64,000 bases of DNA from Diploptera punctata (GCA_030220185.1 JASPKZ010004574.1:620001-684000); one strand, 5' to 3'. Counted from the stretch's first letter, positions 10,932-24,851 are shown. Program-made: numbers and translations. Notes: a model not told the origin generated them from the letters alone.

Positions 10932-11407
10932 TTCCTTCTGGATTTTTTTTTATGTTGAGACTTGAAAGTAGTGTTGAAGTTCCTTAGGACGGGTTACTGG
11001 CCCGACGCTAAGTATTCCAGTGATAGAGCTGCTACCTTTTAGTCTCTGAACAGACATTAGAATACCGCATTTACTCAGTACCCGATAGAACGGTTATACC
11101 GCCGTGACTCGGTCCTCAGATCCTCGTTTGTGAAAACGGGTTGTACCACGAGAAGGTGAGGATGCAAATTGGATATGAGAGGTTATATACACGTCACTAC
11201 CTCTCCATATAGAAATCTACACTTGTAAACATGTATAGTAAGGAATATACCACAACCTTATAAAATCTAGATGATGCTATTAGTACATTTTCCTATTTTG
11301 CTTAAATGGAGACATACAGAATGTCTGTAAATGGGTTATCATTACTGAAATATATAAAACGAATCACTGTTGCTATCCTGACATTTCTACAATTTTCCAC
11401 AACAAGA
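10932..11407. other. no gene seen
   Basis: Unique-looking sequence 5' of LINE L1. It could include the LINE 5' UTR (moderate GC at 10980-11160), but no motif supports that. Confidence 0.4.
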
Positions 11408-11418
11408 GCAGTAAACTC

Positions 11419-11764
11419 CGATTCGATTGAGGGTCTTTCCACTTTTCAGCGGTTGCCCTTTTACCAGCCGGCTGCTGGCCCTTCATATCCACATGTCAAT
11501 CACAGAGGTAGATGATCAACCGCCAGTGTAGGGGTGACATGTGGTTAGCATGTCGAGTCCCCCAGCCGTTATAGCTGGTTCCTCAACCTGGAGCCGCTAC
11601 TTATTGTAGCTCCCAATTGCCTCACGATGCTGGGTGGGCACCGGTCCCATACTGGCCGAAATACCATGAGAAAATTTCTTCCCCCATGGAGACTCGAACC
11701 AGCGCAAGTCCCGTAGCTCTGCGCCAACGCTTCCTGCCTTAACCGCTCGGCTACGGTGCGGGAC
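11419..11764 (-). mobile_element. tRNA-derived SINE (~346 bp) with 11-bp target duplication
   Basis: On the minus strand the head begins GTCCCGCACCGTAGCC. It holds an A-box-like TAGCCGAGCGGTTAAGG and a B-box GGTTCGAGTC at tRNA spacing, with a long variable region as in class II (Ser/Leu-type) tRNAs. A tRNA-unrelated body and a TCGAATCG-like tail follow. GCAGTAAACTC occurs directly on both sides (11408-11418 and 11765-11775). It would be transcribed by RNA polymerase III from the internal boxes and moved by a partner LINE. Confidence 0.8.
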
Positions 11765-11775
11765 GCAGTAAACTC

Positions 11776-12590
11776 AAGAAAAGAAATAATTTATCTTACC
11801 TGAAGTCCATTTTGATGGCATTCGACATCTTAATGTTAAGCAGACTACTCAGTGCGAAATGTACAATGTGTTGAATGTAACATTGGTCCTGAAAGTTGTA
11901 TCGTAAAGTTTCACGCTACTTAGTTTTGAAGCAAAGTTTCTTACTTAATTTCAAAAGAAATTCCTTCCATCAGTTATTTAGAAGATTGTATTTGTACCTA
12001 GAAGTACATTTACATGTCAAGTTTGTTTTATATTGTGTTTTGTTATCAATATTGTACTCTTACTGAGTAATAATATCCTATAAAAATTACATTTTATGTA
12101 AAAAATTGAATGCATGTGCACAGTATTTCATGCCAAGGCCCATTATATGATATAGCGTACGCCTAAAAAAGATCTAAATATAAGCTTATAGTTAAAATAT
12201 ACCTTCGATGGTTTAACTTTGACCTAATTCTTGTTGAAATGCAATATAGTCTTATTTTGAACAAAAATAATTTAGGGCTTTAATGGAACCCAGTAAGCAA
12301 TATTGAAAATTATTTATTTCACTATCTTCTTCTTCTTGCAATGATTAAACCTTTTCGGTTCGTGCCGGCGCCAAGTATTATAGCTGATGTATCCATATCT
12401 TCCGTGGGCGTCCCCGATCTCTTTATCCTCCTCTTCGTTGATAGTCAGACTTTTCGTAGTCAACCTGTTAGTATCCATTTTGCAGACTTGTTCATACCAT
12501 TTCTTCCTATACTCTTCTGTTTCACAATATCTTCCTGCCCCCAGATAATTTAATGTCATTCTCCTCCACACCACTCTGTCATTTATAAAA
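11776..12590. other. no intact gene; possible LINE C-terminal tail relic at 12314-12574 (minus)
   Basis: Mostly AT-rich sequence without features. The minus-strand frame 12314-12574 contains KKWYEQVCKMDTNRLTTKSL and ends in a basic tail, loosely resembling the end of insect LINE ORFs. The similarity is weak and the plus strand is also open there, so this is tentative. Confidence 0.3.
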
Positions 12591-13886
12591 TCTGTTCTCG
12601 TGTGTCATTATGTCTGCAATACAGTATGGTAACTTGAGCCCGTAATTAACACTGAACTGTCAAGACCTCATCTCACAAGACATGTTGATAATTGTCCGCA
12701 AAACATGTCCAAGAAAATCTGTCTTATAAGCTGATGTGTATATTTCTGTTTTAACTTTAATTTATTTATTTTTCTATCCATTGGCAGATTTTGATAGTAT
12801 TTGACTGTCCATTAGACACTTGTTAAGTTAGCACGTCCATCTGCATTGTTTCAGAGTTCACATATGTTTGTGTACTTGTTGGACAGTTGAAACAATTTGA
12901 TGTAAACAAAATTAAAATAATGACATTCCAGTTGATACCATCACATTCTGGTATATTTAGCAGATGAGCACAGATGGAAGAACCGAACCTAAAAAGTAAA
13001 ATCACCGATTCGAAACAAAAAAGAATATAAGTCAGATATAACTGGCACCCAAATTCTAACTGAAATAAAAATTTCGGAACATAAAACTGCATATCCATTA
13101 TTTAGACTGATACATTGTTTAATAATAAAAAAATAAGTGAGAAGTGAACAGATATTTACGAGTGAGAAGCTGTACACTATAACAAGTAATAAGGTATTTT
13201 TCTTCAATTTATTTATACCACATTGATAACAATGTAATGAAGATAACTTAAAAAGTTCTGAGTGCTTATCCTAAAAAGCAACAACATTGCATTAGAAAAG
13301 AAATACTATTGCGTCCTTAATACTTGTATCCTTCACGTGTGAACTGTACACTGAGATACATTAAAAGTTACTATATCTGGCATAACTATACTCTTGTAAA
13401 TCTGGAAAAAGAAATTATACAAGTACCGTCATTACTGAGGCGTTTAGCTGTGACCTTGACTAAAAAATGATCATACAGTTTGTTGGGACGATAATTCCAC
13501 TTATCACTCTGTGTTTCACAAGTTCAAAAACATTTCTTTGTGTTATTCTTTAAGTAGTATGTTGTGAAATGTGTAATAAAATTATAAATTACATTCATTT
13601 ATCGGACGGAGTAGAGAAAGCTAGTGCAGTCAGAATAAGATTATGCAATATACCACAGACAAGGTCATAGCTAAACCCCTCGATAAGCGATAGTAGAACT
13701 GTGTGGACATATTTATAATATAAACTGTATGTTATTTAAATGAATACAAGTTACGAAATAACACAAGAAGTATATGTGGAATGAATTGTGATTTAATTGT
13801 ACGTTTATGTTTATACAGTGATAGCACTTCATCTACATATCAATGTAAGTACAGAACTAGAACTAAATTGTGGAATATTAGTTCAG

Positions 13887-13922
<36 letters not shown>

Positions 13923-14891
13923 TGGAATGTTTCATATATAAATTGCGAGTTGTTTTAGTTCTCAAGAGATACTAATGCCTGTGAGTTTAGCATGTTCAAA
14001 CGAAATATGTATTAAAACTAAAATCTGCAACTAATAAATTAAGTGTAATTCTATTTATGATTTTTAAATCAAAGGTGGCATGTTTTGTCCTGTTGGTGGT
14101 TTTACACATTATATTTTTATCTAACTGAAGTGGGCAAAATTAATTAAAATTAACATAATGTTTACCATATAAATAGCCGAATAACCATTTTAACAATTAG
14201 ACGATTTCTCCCATTTGTTGTGAACTGCAAATAATTACTCCACACATGGGAAATATGAAACTCAGACTTTTTTAATACATATATCTAATTTTGTATCAAA
14301 ATGTGGCATATTATGTATTTTGCCATAGAATGAAGAATTAATGTAATGTGTATCTCTATACACTATGTTTACATTAACCACTTGGTGGCACTTTTTAAAT
14401 AATAATTCTTACATATTTTCAATGTAATGTATTTATTAAACAATTGAATTTCCTTCAGTAAAGGTGTAAACAATAATTTAATTTGAAATCATTTTTATTT
14501 GAAGTAGAACACTATACTTAATAGACAAGCTCAATTGAACTGTAAAGGATGCACAAATATTTAGCAATATTCCAGCTTATTTCTTCAATTAGTTTGTGGA
14601 AGATGAAGTAAATAAAGGTAACTATTGTTTTAATTCCATCACATTAAAACCTCTTCAGCAGATATTGATGGTTATATTCTTTTTGAGGAATCTGTTCAGT
14701 TATAACAGATCAGTGTGTACAGCAGTAACATGTGATAGTGCAACAATGCTCAGTTAACCTGCAGCTGTTATGTTTTGAAAAAAAAAAGTAACGTTCATAA
14801 ATTAATATGATTTTCAGATTGGTAATGCTCTATGTTGTTTTTTGACTTTTATAGTTTGTCATGACCAAGTGTCGAAAACAAGAAAAAAATA

Positions 14892-16367
14892 CACAGTTCA
14901 AAATAATTAGCGGAATACGTTTTTGAATGCATGCCGCTCTGCATGGAAGAATAAGTGACAACTAACCATGCCACCAAATAAATATATATTCTTTACAAAT
15001 GAAGTACAGAAAAAAATCATTGTATTCCCGTTTATTTTCATAACAGAAATTGATTTGTCCACATGGTGGCGAAAACAAATTGGTAGCGGTCATTAATGAA
15101 GTTGTATAGAGCGGTTTACATCAGATTTGGAGAGCTTCAGCATTTATCACAGCCCGACACCTACGTGGCATGCCCCGTATAAGTCTACGGAGGCCTCTCT
15201 GTGGTACCCGTTCCCATTTTTTAATGAGAACATGTTCAAGTTCTTGGAGAGTCTGAGGTGCCACAGGACAATCACGAACACGTCTGTCGAGTATATCCCG
15301 TCCAGTCTCGATAGGATTCAGGTCGCAATCACTGGAATTTCCAGCCTTCGCAAGACATCCCTGGTGATGCCTGTCACATGTGCTCTAGCATTATCGTGTA
15401 TAAGAAGAACACCAGTGCCTACACCGTATGCAGCAGGCACCACATAGTGTATCAGGATCTGTTCAATGTACTACACGGCGGTAAGGTTACCACTGGCAAT
15501 GATAAGATCCGTACGGCCTTCAATACAGATCCCACCCCATACCATCAAAGAACCTTGTCCGAACCTGTCGACTTGCTGGATAACATGTGGCATGTACTGC
15601 TCACCACGGCGTCTCCAAACACGTACGCTTTCATCACGTGCGTCAGGGCAAATCTGGACTCGTCTGTGAATAACACAGTTGTCCAGTGAAGAAGTTGCCA
15701 GTTGATGTGGGTACGCGCAAACAGAAGGCGGGCTGCATGATGTTGCGGCGTTAAGCGAGGCACGCGAATAGGCGTCTGGGTCGTAAAAACTGTTCTCGTA
15801 ATCTGTTCCTTACTGTTTGATCGGACATCGTGGTTCCAGTGGCTCTCCTGAGGTCTTGTTGCAGTTGTCTGACAGAGTTTGTACGACGCCGCACCGCACA
15901 GGTGACCAGATATCGGTCATCACCTGTGGTTGTAACGCATCTACGACTTTTTCGAACCCTTCTTGTGAACTGCCCTGTCTCGTTGTAGCGATTCCACAAC
16001 CGATGAATGACAGACGGGGACACATTGTGATCCTCGGCGGCACGACGAAAAATGCATCCTTCCTGGATCAAAGCGAGTGTCCTTGTGATCTGTACGTCGG
16101 TAAGATGTCGCATTGCACGTGCTCAGTTCAATACAACCTCAATACTGACTACTTCAGTCTGGACGACACACTGACATACCAATATGCACTTTGTTTTGAG
16201 GGGTCAGCTGACAAGTTAAGTCTGTAGATGGAGCTTGCCTTATCTAGTACATAGGCTGGCTAGCTAAGGTCTCGTGTTATACAATAACATCACTCATCAC
16301 TAGTACTAAAATAGGTATCTCATGCCAGACATCCAAAAACGTGTTCCGCTAATTGTTTTGAAATGTG
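14892..16367 (-). mobile_element. Tc1-like DNA transposon, 1476 bp, decayed
   Basis: Inverted ends of ~43 bp match between 14892-14934 and the complement of 16324-16367 (shared core AATTAGCGGAA.ACGTTTTTG). TA precedes the left end (14890-14891); the right flank reads AATA, so its TA copy has mutated or shifted. It holds one minus-strand transposase relic. Comparison with tandem unit 2 around 20430 gives the approximate empty site. Confidence 0.85.
15121..16113 (-). pseudogene. Tc1-family transposase
   Basis: Start ATG at 16111-16113; stop TGA at 15121-15123. Residues 1-120 form the paired-like DNA-binding region (MRHLTDVQITRTLALIQEG, RRAAEDHNVSPSVIHRLWNRY, then TVRNRLREQFLRPRR). The catalytic domain shows VLFTDESRF (first Asp, ~15667), IHDNARAHV (second Asp, ~15395) and DLNPIE (Glu, ~15315). 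At least two frameshifts (after ESRF and just before DLNPIE, the latter with loss of a few codons) and one in-frame TAG make it inactive. In the family the enzyme cuts and pastes at TA. Confidence 0.85.
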
Positions 16368-18070
16368 AATATTTGAGAGTCTTATAAAGGCACAACATAA
16401 AAAAAAAACACCCGATATATTTTACATAGAAGATGAATAAAGTATAATTATTTTAATTCACAAATCTCATAAACTCACTTTTTGGTGAATTTTAAACTTT
16501 TGGAACCTATAATGAAGAAATTGTGTTGTTTAATAAATATTGAAGTACATTATACTGTGTTGGTTCTATCACTAACCACATCTTCTTTATATTTTTAAGC
16601 AAAACTTGAGAACGAATCATTGCAGTTTTTTTATTGAAACCTGAAAAGTAAGTTAAAGTTTGTGAATATTGAATAACTTACTTTCAGATTAAATTGTAAT
16701 TTATAACAATATATCTTAATTGTAGACTTAGTGGTTTCTTCTACAATGAAATACATTTAATACCTTTTAACTGATCTGTGTAGGGTCAATACATTGACAA
16801 ATAAACAAGTTGTTGAATCATTCATTTTATAAGTTTTGCTTGGCCAATACATGCAAATCAATTTTGCAATTATTACTACTATACCAAAATAAATATTTAC
16901 ATCTGAATATGTTGAGCTTTATAAAGACAACATTGTTAAACACATTATAAGTACATTCTGTTACAGTACTGTACAGTGCATAGTGTACTAATCTCTTGCA
17001 TAAACAACTACATCGAGATGTACCGAAATATTGACATATGTTTGTGTGTGACTAACCACCAAATTTAACAATATAAATACATTACCTTTTCAAATTGAGG
17101 AAATCACATTTTTTCATCTCTCTTGTAATTTATAGAAAGTGGAGGTACAAAATTTGTAAAGTCAGGTGTTAATATAATAATTGTATTCATACAAAAATGA
17201 AATATTAGAATTATCATCGTGGAGAAATTGTGTAATTCAAAAGTTTTTCAATATTCTCAGACAAAGTGTCTTACTGCTTTCACATCTAATGTTATAGAAT
17301 ATATCATTCTTTTGATAGATATTATGCTATAAATTTAAGGAAATTGGGGACGAGCAGAAATGATGACTATAAAAAATGAGAGAGTATGCAACAATCTTGA
17401 ATTTTTATCGGGACAATCGTTTCAGAAACAAAAATAGGGAATAAGTTTGTTAAAAACGGAATACCTTGTCATGTTATCATGTCTGCCAATCACAAAACTA
17501 AATGAATAGACTATATATGGTCATTTTAATAACTAGAAACTATTATATGGGACAACATTTACAATATAACAGAGCAATGATGTCAATATTTTATTACTTT
17601 TTTATAGTTCAAAGAAGATTTCTGAATTTATTAAGAATTCAAAAAATGCAGACTGATTTTTTTTGTTGACTGGAAAATGATTTACAAAGTTGTGTATGGT
17701 TTTCATTTTATTTATATGAGTATTGATACACTTGTTTTCCAAACTTGGTTTTTAAATTAATATAAATGCATACTTCCTTGTCATATTGTTCCAGAAAGAG
17801 CTATTTTCTTTGTGTTCAACAAAAAAGTGGTCTTGTGACATGACTGCAAGAATTGAACACTCTTGTATGCTTGCCTGAACATTGAGGAGCTGATATCATA
17901 TTCACAAGATGTGTAGTTGGTGGGTTTGTTAAGAATGAAATCTTTATAAGCCTGCCATGAGATTGCTCTGCACTATTGTAGTTGAACGCAAAGAATGTGG
18001 TCGATCAAAATTAAATGAGTTCATGTGTGACCTAGAGTATTTTAACTGAATGACTTTGTATATTATTTTA

Positions 18071-21000
18071 TCCTGTTCTCGTGTGTCATTATGTCTGCAA
18101 TACAGTATGCTAACTTGAGCCAGGAATTAATACTGGCAGGCCAACACCTCACCCCATAAGACATGTTGAGAATTGTCCACAAAACATGTCCAAGAAAATA
18201 TGACTTTTGAGCTGTGTATATTTCTGTTTTAACTTTAATTTATTTATTTAGCTACCTCTCTATATCCATTGGCAGAATTTGATAGTATTTGACTTTCCAG
18301 GAGATATTAGTTAGGTTAGCATGGCTATCTGGATAGCTTCAGTGTTAACATCTGTTTGTGTACTTGGTGTGTTGGGCAGTTGAAGCAATTTGATGTAAAC
18401 AAAATAAAAATAATGGCATTTCAATTGATACCATCACATTCTGTTATATTCTGCAAATGAGCACACGTAGAAGAACAGAATCTTCGAAATAGAATCAATG
18501 ATTCCAAAGAAACAAAGAGAAAATAATATAAGTCAGATATAACCATCACCTATTCTCAAACTGAAATAAAAATTTGGGAACATAAAAATGCATTTCCATT
18601 ATTAAAAATGATACATTCTTTAATAATCAAAACCGTGTCAGAAGTCAACAGATTTTTACGAGCGAGAAGCTAAGATAGGACAGTACTATAAGAAGCAGTA
18701 AGGCATTTTTCTTCTGTTTATATAAACCATTTGATAACAATGTATAGAAGGTAACTTAAAAAAGTTGTTAGTGCTCATTGTAAAACGTAACAACATTGCA
18801 TTACATTAGAAAAAATATACTGTTGCATTTCCGTAACACTTTTATGCTTATATTGTGATATATACTCAGAGAAATTTAAAGTTACAGATCTGGCATCTCT
18901 GTACTCGTGTACACCCGGGGAAAGAATTTAGACAAGTACCGTCATTACTGAGGAGTTTAGCTGTGACCTTGACTAACAATTGAGCATAAAGTTTGTTCGG
19001 TGAATAATTTCACTTATCACTCTGTATGTCACCAATAAAAAAAATTTCTTTGTGTTATTATTTACATTGTGTTTTATGAAATGTGCAATAAAATTATAAG
19101 TTTCATTCATTTATCGGCCAGATTAGAGAATGCTATTGCAGTCAGAATATGATGATGCAGTATATCACAAACAAAGTCATAGCTAAACCCCTCGATAAAC
19201 GGCAGTAATATTGTGTGGGATTAGTTATCGTTTATTGTGTATGGTTACTTAGATCAACACAAAGTTTTGAAGTAACATAAGAGAGTAATATGTAGAATAC
19301 ATTGTGATTTACCTACACATTTATGTTTATACTACATTGGTCAGCACTTGTTCATCACAATATCAATGTAAATACAGACCAACAACTTAATTGGAGAGTG
19401 TTAATTAGTCCAGAACTACAAGTACAGTATGCATAAATGTATACAGCAATGTTGTCTACGTACAAATTGCCAGTTTCTGTTTAAATTCTCGAGAAGTCTT
19501 AATGCCTCTGAGTCTACCAAGTGCAAAAAGAAATATGTATTAAAACTAAAATCTGCAGCAAATAAATTGAGAGCAATCCTATTTATATTACTTAAATCAA
19601 TGTTGGCATGTATTGTCCCGTGGGTGGTTTTACTCATTATTTTATTTTGTTTTGTTTTATTGTTTTATTTTAACTGCACTGGTCAAAATTAATTAGAAAT
19701 AGCATCATGTTCACAATGTAAATAGGTGAATAACCACTTGAGCTTTACAAGATTTCTGCCATCTGTTGTGATTCACGAATACTAACTCCACACACGGGAA
19801 ATCTAAAACTCAGACATATTTTAATACATACTTCTAACGTTTTTTTAATAAAATGTGGCTTGTTAATTATTTGCTGTAGAATGGAGAATTGATGTAATGT
19901 GTTCCTCTGTGCACAATGTTTACACTAACACTAGGTGACATCATCTTTTAAATGACAATTCTTACTAATCTTTAATGTAATTCAATTATTAAATAATTGA
20001 AGACCTCCCTTCAATAAAGATGTAATTAATAATTTAAAGTGAAATTATTTTTTCTATTCAACAGTATACATAATAGACAAGTTGAGTTGTAAATTACGAC
20101 ATATATTTCCAATACATAATTTAATTTTTAATATGTTTGTGGAACATAAAGTAAATTATGGTGGCTATTCCGTTCATTCTATCACATTAAAACCTCTTCA
20201 GCAAAAGTTGATGGTTACATTCTTTTTTGAAGCATCTCTTCATTTATAACAGATCAGTTTGTACAACAGTAGCATGTGGTAATACATCAGTGAGAAATGG
20301 ATGTTCAGTTAATGGGCATGCAGTTGCAATGCTTTGAAAAAAATATAAGAGTTTATAAACGATATGATTTTCAGATTGGTTGTGCTGTATGTTCCTTTTT
20401 TAATCTAATATTTTGTCATGTCAAAATTTTGAATGTAAGAAAAAGAGATATTTGAAATTTATGAAGCGGTAAAATACAATGTACGAAGTATATTCTACAT
20501 GGAAGATTAATAAAATATTTTATATTTATTTCAAGAACCTCTTAAACTCACTTTTGTGTGAATTTTAAACTTTTAGAATATCTGATGCACAAATTGTTAT
20601 TTAATAAATTTTGAAGTATATTATACTGTGTTGGTTTTATCATTAAGTACATTTTCTGTAAATTTGTAAGCAAATCTTGTGAATGAATCATTGCGGTTGT
20701 TTATTAAAACCTGAAAAGTTTGTATAGTTTGTCAGTATTGAATAACTTACTTTCAGATTAATTTATAATTTATAAAATTATATCTGAATTGTAGACTTAG
20801 TGGTTTCTTCTAGAATGAATTACATTTAATGCATTTCAACTGATCTGTGTGGGATCAAAATCATGACCAAATAATTGACAGGTTGGATAATTCATTTTAT
20901 AAGTTTTGCGTAGTCAGTACATGCAAATAAAATTTGCAATTATTACTACAGTGTCAAAATAAACATTTACATCTGAATATGTTGAGCTTCATGAAAAAAT

Positions 21001-21909
21001 TGATAAACACATAAGTACAGTCTGTTGTACTATACAGTGTATACTATACTAATCTCTTGCATGAACAACTACGTGCAAGACGTACAGACATATTGACACA
21101 TGTTTGTATGGTGTGTGACTAACCACCAAATTTAACGTATAAATACAGAACCCTTTGAAATTGAGGCAATACAATTTTTTCACCACTCTTGTAAATTAGG
21201 AAAGTGGAGATACAAGTTTTGTAAAATCAGGTATTAACATAATAATTTTATATTTATAGAAATTAAGTATTAGAATTGTCATCATGGAAATATTTTGCCC
21301 TGCAAAAGTTCATCAATATATCCAATACCAAGTGTGTTATCATATCTGCCAATCACAAAACAAAATAAATACATTATACCTGGTCATTTTAATAACTAGA
21401 CAATATTACATGGACAAACATATACAATATGAAAGGGCAGTAATATTAATAGCTTAATACTTTTAATGGCTTAAAGGAATATTTGTTAGTTTGTTAAGAA
21501 TGTAGAAAATGCAGACTATTTTTTTCTTGACAGGAAATGGTAATGATTTACAAAGTTGTATAGTTTTCATTTTAATATTGATCCACATGTTTTCCAAAGT
21601 TGGCCTTAAAATTATTATATATACATACCATGTTGTTATATTGCTTCCAGAAAGTGCAAATTTCTTCGTGTTCAACAAAAAATATGGTCTGGTGTCATGG
21701 CTGCAACACTCTTGTGTGCCTGCCTGGACATTGAGGAGCTGATACAATGTTCACAAGATGTGTAGTTGTTGGATTTGTGAAGAATTAACTCTTTATAAGC
21801 CTGCCATGAGATTGCTATGCATTATAGTTCACAATGGAGTCGATCAAAATTAAATAAATTCATATATGGCATACAATATTTTAACTGGGAAACTTTGTTA
21901 ATTGTTTTA
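18071..21909. repeat. tandem unit 2 of the ~3.9-kb repeat
   Basis: 3839 bp with no large insertion, so this copy is the best reference for the unit. It differs from units 1 and 3 by many substitutions and small indels. I estimate by eye 10-20 percent divergence. The opposite-strand frames 19416-19692 and 21463-21747 have equivalents in other units that are broken or differ in frame, arguing against coding. Confidence 0.85.
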
Positions 21910-22138
21910 TCCTATTCTCGTGTGCCATTATGTCTGCAATACAGCATGGTAAATTGAGCCAGGAATTCACACTGGCAGGCCAACACGTCACCTCATAAGA
22001 CATGTTGATAATTATCTACAAATCATGTCCAAGAAAATCTGTCTTATGAGCTGATGTGCACATTTCTGTCACAAATTTAATTTATTTATTTTGCTATCCA
22101 TTGGCAGATTTTGGTAGTATTTAACTTTCCAGTAGATA

Positions 22139-22969
22139 CCGTAAAACGGGGTTACTTTGACATATTTTCGAAGGTTTTTAAGGTCTAACTCGTATGATTT
22201 ATGCTGAAAAAATTGAATGTATGATTTATTGTACCAATTGAACCTTAGACTACAAATCCCATTTGGTACTGTTCTCTTCAAATAAAAACTTAGTAGGACA
22301 ACAATGAGTTCTGTTTAGGTCTGTTTTGCCCATGTGTTGGGGTTACTTTGACATCACATTTGTTTTCACTATAATTGAAAGCAGACCCACTGTAGGTACT
22401 ACTTTGACACCAATTTATCTTTTTTATAAATATTTTTATTGTTAACAACCTTACTACAAATGTTTTTATAACTGTAATTTGACAAAATAAACTTCTTTAT
22501 TAATTCTGACACGCAACAGAACACAAAAATTATATAATTATTGTAGTTAGACAATCAGGAATTAAATAGAAAACATTAATTTTTGAAACAACAGTAGAAA
22601 AAAAAAACAAATTTTCACATCTCATTTTCACATAGTTCACATTCATATTGAGAATTGTTCGATCCTCTGTTACACATACCACAGACTCAGAGCTTGTATC
22701 TTACACAACAAATCCAGTCCTTACCCCTATAAAACCGAAAATCACAAGATTATCCTTGCTGGCATTCATTGTTGTTGAAAGTGACACAGATGTGTCTCCA
22801 ACAATTAACATCCTCTTTTAAAACAACTTAATTATTCATGCGCCTAGAAGGATATGTATACACCATTGAATTGTTGTCAAAATAGCCCAAAACACGCAAG
22901 AAATTAAAAATGTCAAGCCCCAAATTCTGTCAAAGTTGCCCCTCGAGTGAAAGTATCCCCGTTTTACGG
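22139..22969. mobile_element. TA-flanked DNA transposon remnant with CCGTAAAACGGGG ends (831 bp)
   Basis: The ends are CCGTAAAACGGGG(T/A)TACTTT, inverted, flanked by TA (22137-22138 and 22970-22971). The tandem units show a single TA at the empty site. The motif GGGTTACTTTGACA recurs inside (near 22150, 22340 and, degenerate, 22400; inverted near 22930), like repeated transposase-binding sites. TA duplication is the habit of the Tc1/mariner/pogo group. Confidence 0.8.
22615..22770 (-). pseudogene. Cys-rich C-terminal tail of a transposase, possibly pogo-like (relic)
   Basis: On the minus strand a short frame reads DWICC...VCGMCNRGSNN...YECELCENEM then stop, with one internal stop. Pairs of CxxC with a Trp before the first pair resemble the small zinc-binding tail of some pogo/Tigger-type DDE transposases (WI.C..C..W...C). 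It lies inside the TA-flanked element, which suits that origin. Upstream catalytic sequence is not recognisable. Confidence 0.35.
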
Positions 22970-24851
22970 TACTCGTTAGGTTAGCATCTCCATCTGGATT
23001 ATTTTAGTGTTCACGTATGTTTGTATTGGTTGGTTGGACAGTTGAAACAATTTGATGTAAACAAAATGAAAATAATGGAATTCCTGGTGATACAATCACA
23101 TTTTGGTATATCCAACAGATGGGTGCAGATAGAAGAAGGAAACACACGAAATAAAATCAATGATTCCAAAGAAACAGGGACAAAATAATTTAAGTGAGTA
23201 AGAACCAGCATCTAAATTGAAAATAGAAAAACTGCATATCCATTATTTAGAGTGATACATTGTTTAATAATGAAAAACAAGTCAGAAGTCAACGGATTTT
23301 TACCAGTGAGAAGCTAAGATAGGATTATAGTAAAGGAGCATTAAGGCACTTTTCTGTATTTATATAAATCTCTTGATAACAGAGTAATGAAGATAATTTA
23401 AAAACTCCTCAATGCTTATTGTAAAATGTAACAACATTACATTAGATAAGAAATACTGTTACATTTGCGTAATATTTTTTATCCTTCATTTGTTATTGGT
23501 AAACTCTGAGACATTAAAAGTTACTAGATCTGGCATCATCGTACTCTTATAAACCAGGCGAAAGAATTTAGACAAGTACCGTTATTACTGAGGAGTTTAG
23601 CTGTGACCTTGACTATCAAATGAGCATGCAGTTTGTTGGTACGATATTTCCTATTATCACTCTGTGTGTTACTAATACAAAAACAATTCTTTGTGTTATT
23701 CTTTACGTTGTGTTTTATAAAATTTGCAATAATATTATAAATACCATTCGTTTATTGGACAGCTTACAGAATGCTACTGCTGTCAGAATATGATGATGCA
23801 ATATATCAAAGTAAAGTCATAGCTAAACCCCTCGATAATCGACAGCAAAACTGTATGGTCTTAGTTATAATCTATTTTGTATGCTATTTAAATCAACACA
23901 AAGTTTTGAAGTAACATAAGACATTCGTATGTAGAATTCATTGTGATTTGTCTATACATTTATGTTTATATAACATTGGTCAGTACTTGTTCATCACAAT
24001 ATCAATGTAAATACAGACCAAAAACTTGATCGGAGAGTGTTAGTCAAGAACTGCAAATACATTATGCATAGATGTATACAGCAATGTTGTCTATGTACAA
24101 ATTGCCAGTTTCTGTTCCAGTTCTCAAGAAGTCTTAATGCCTCTGAGTTTACCAAGTGCAAAAAAGAAATATGTATTAAAACTAAAATCTGCAGCAAATA
24201 AATCGAGCGAATCCTATTTATATTACTTAAATTGATGTTGACAAGTTTTTGTCCTGTGCGTGGTTCTACCCATAATTTTTTTAATCTAACTGTGCTGGTC
24301 GAAATTAATTATTAGTAACACCGTATGAATAGGTGAATAACTATTTGATCACAATATCTGCCATCTGTTAGTGGAACACAAATACTAACTCCACACATAG
24401 AGAATATAAAACTCATTTTAATACATAATTTTAACTTTATTAACAAAATGTGGCTTGTTATATTTTTGCAGTAGAATGAAGAATTAATGTAATGTAATGT
24501 GTATCTCTATGCACTATGTTTACATTAACCGCTAGGTGACAATTTTAAAATGGTAGTTTTTACAAAGCCTTAATGTAATTTATTTTATAAACAATTGAAA
24601 ACATCTCTTCAATAAAAGTGTAATCAATAATTTAATATGAAATTATTTTGTTTTAGGTACATCAGTATACCTAATAGACACACTCAATTGAGTTGTAAAT
24701 GATGCCACGTATTTAGCAATATACCAACTTATTTTATAAATAAATTTAGGGAAGATGAAGTAAATGAAGGTGACTATTGCATTAATTCTAACACATTAAA
24801 ACCTCTTTAGCAAAAAAATTATTGGTTATATTTTTTTGAAGCAATTCTTCA

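Larger units (their letters stand above)
12591..18070. repeat. tandem unit 1 of a ~3.9-kb repeat (4.0 kb without its Tc1 insertion)
   Basis: Starts at TCTGTTCTCGTGTGTCATTATG, a landmark that recurs at 18071, 21910 and 28313. Homology to unit 2 is collinear along the whole length, e.g. GTCTGCAATACAGTATG, TTTGATGTAAACAAAAT, CAAGTACCGTCATTACTGAGG, GATCTGTGTAGGGTC. The Tc1-like element at 14892-16367 interrupts it. The open frames inside do not hold between copies, so the unit looks non-coding. Confidence 0.85.

Noticed and set aside
12823..13207. Minus-strand frames with Cys and hydrophobic residues, partly repeated at 23011-23211
   Set aside because: The similarity comes from the tandem unit; unit 2 does not keep the frame, so coding is unlikely.
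15810..16227. Frames of 136 and 77 codons overlapping the transposase N-terminus
   Set aside because: Out-of-frame shadows of the Tc1 transposase; the real frame shows the DNA-binding motifs.
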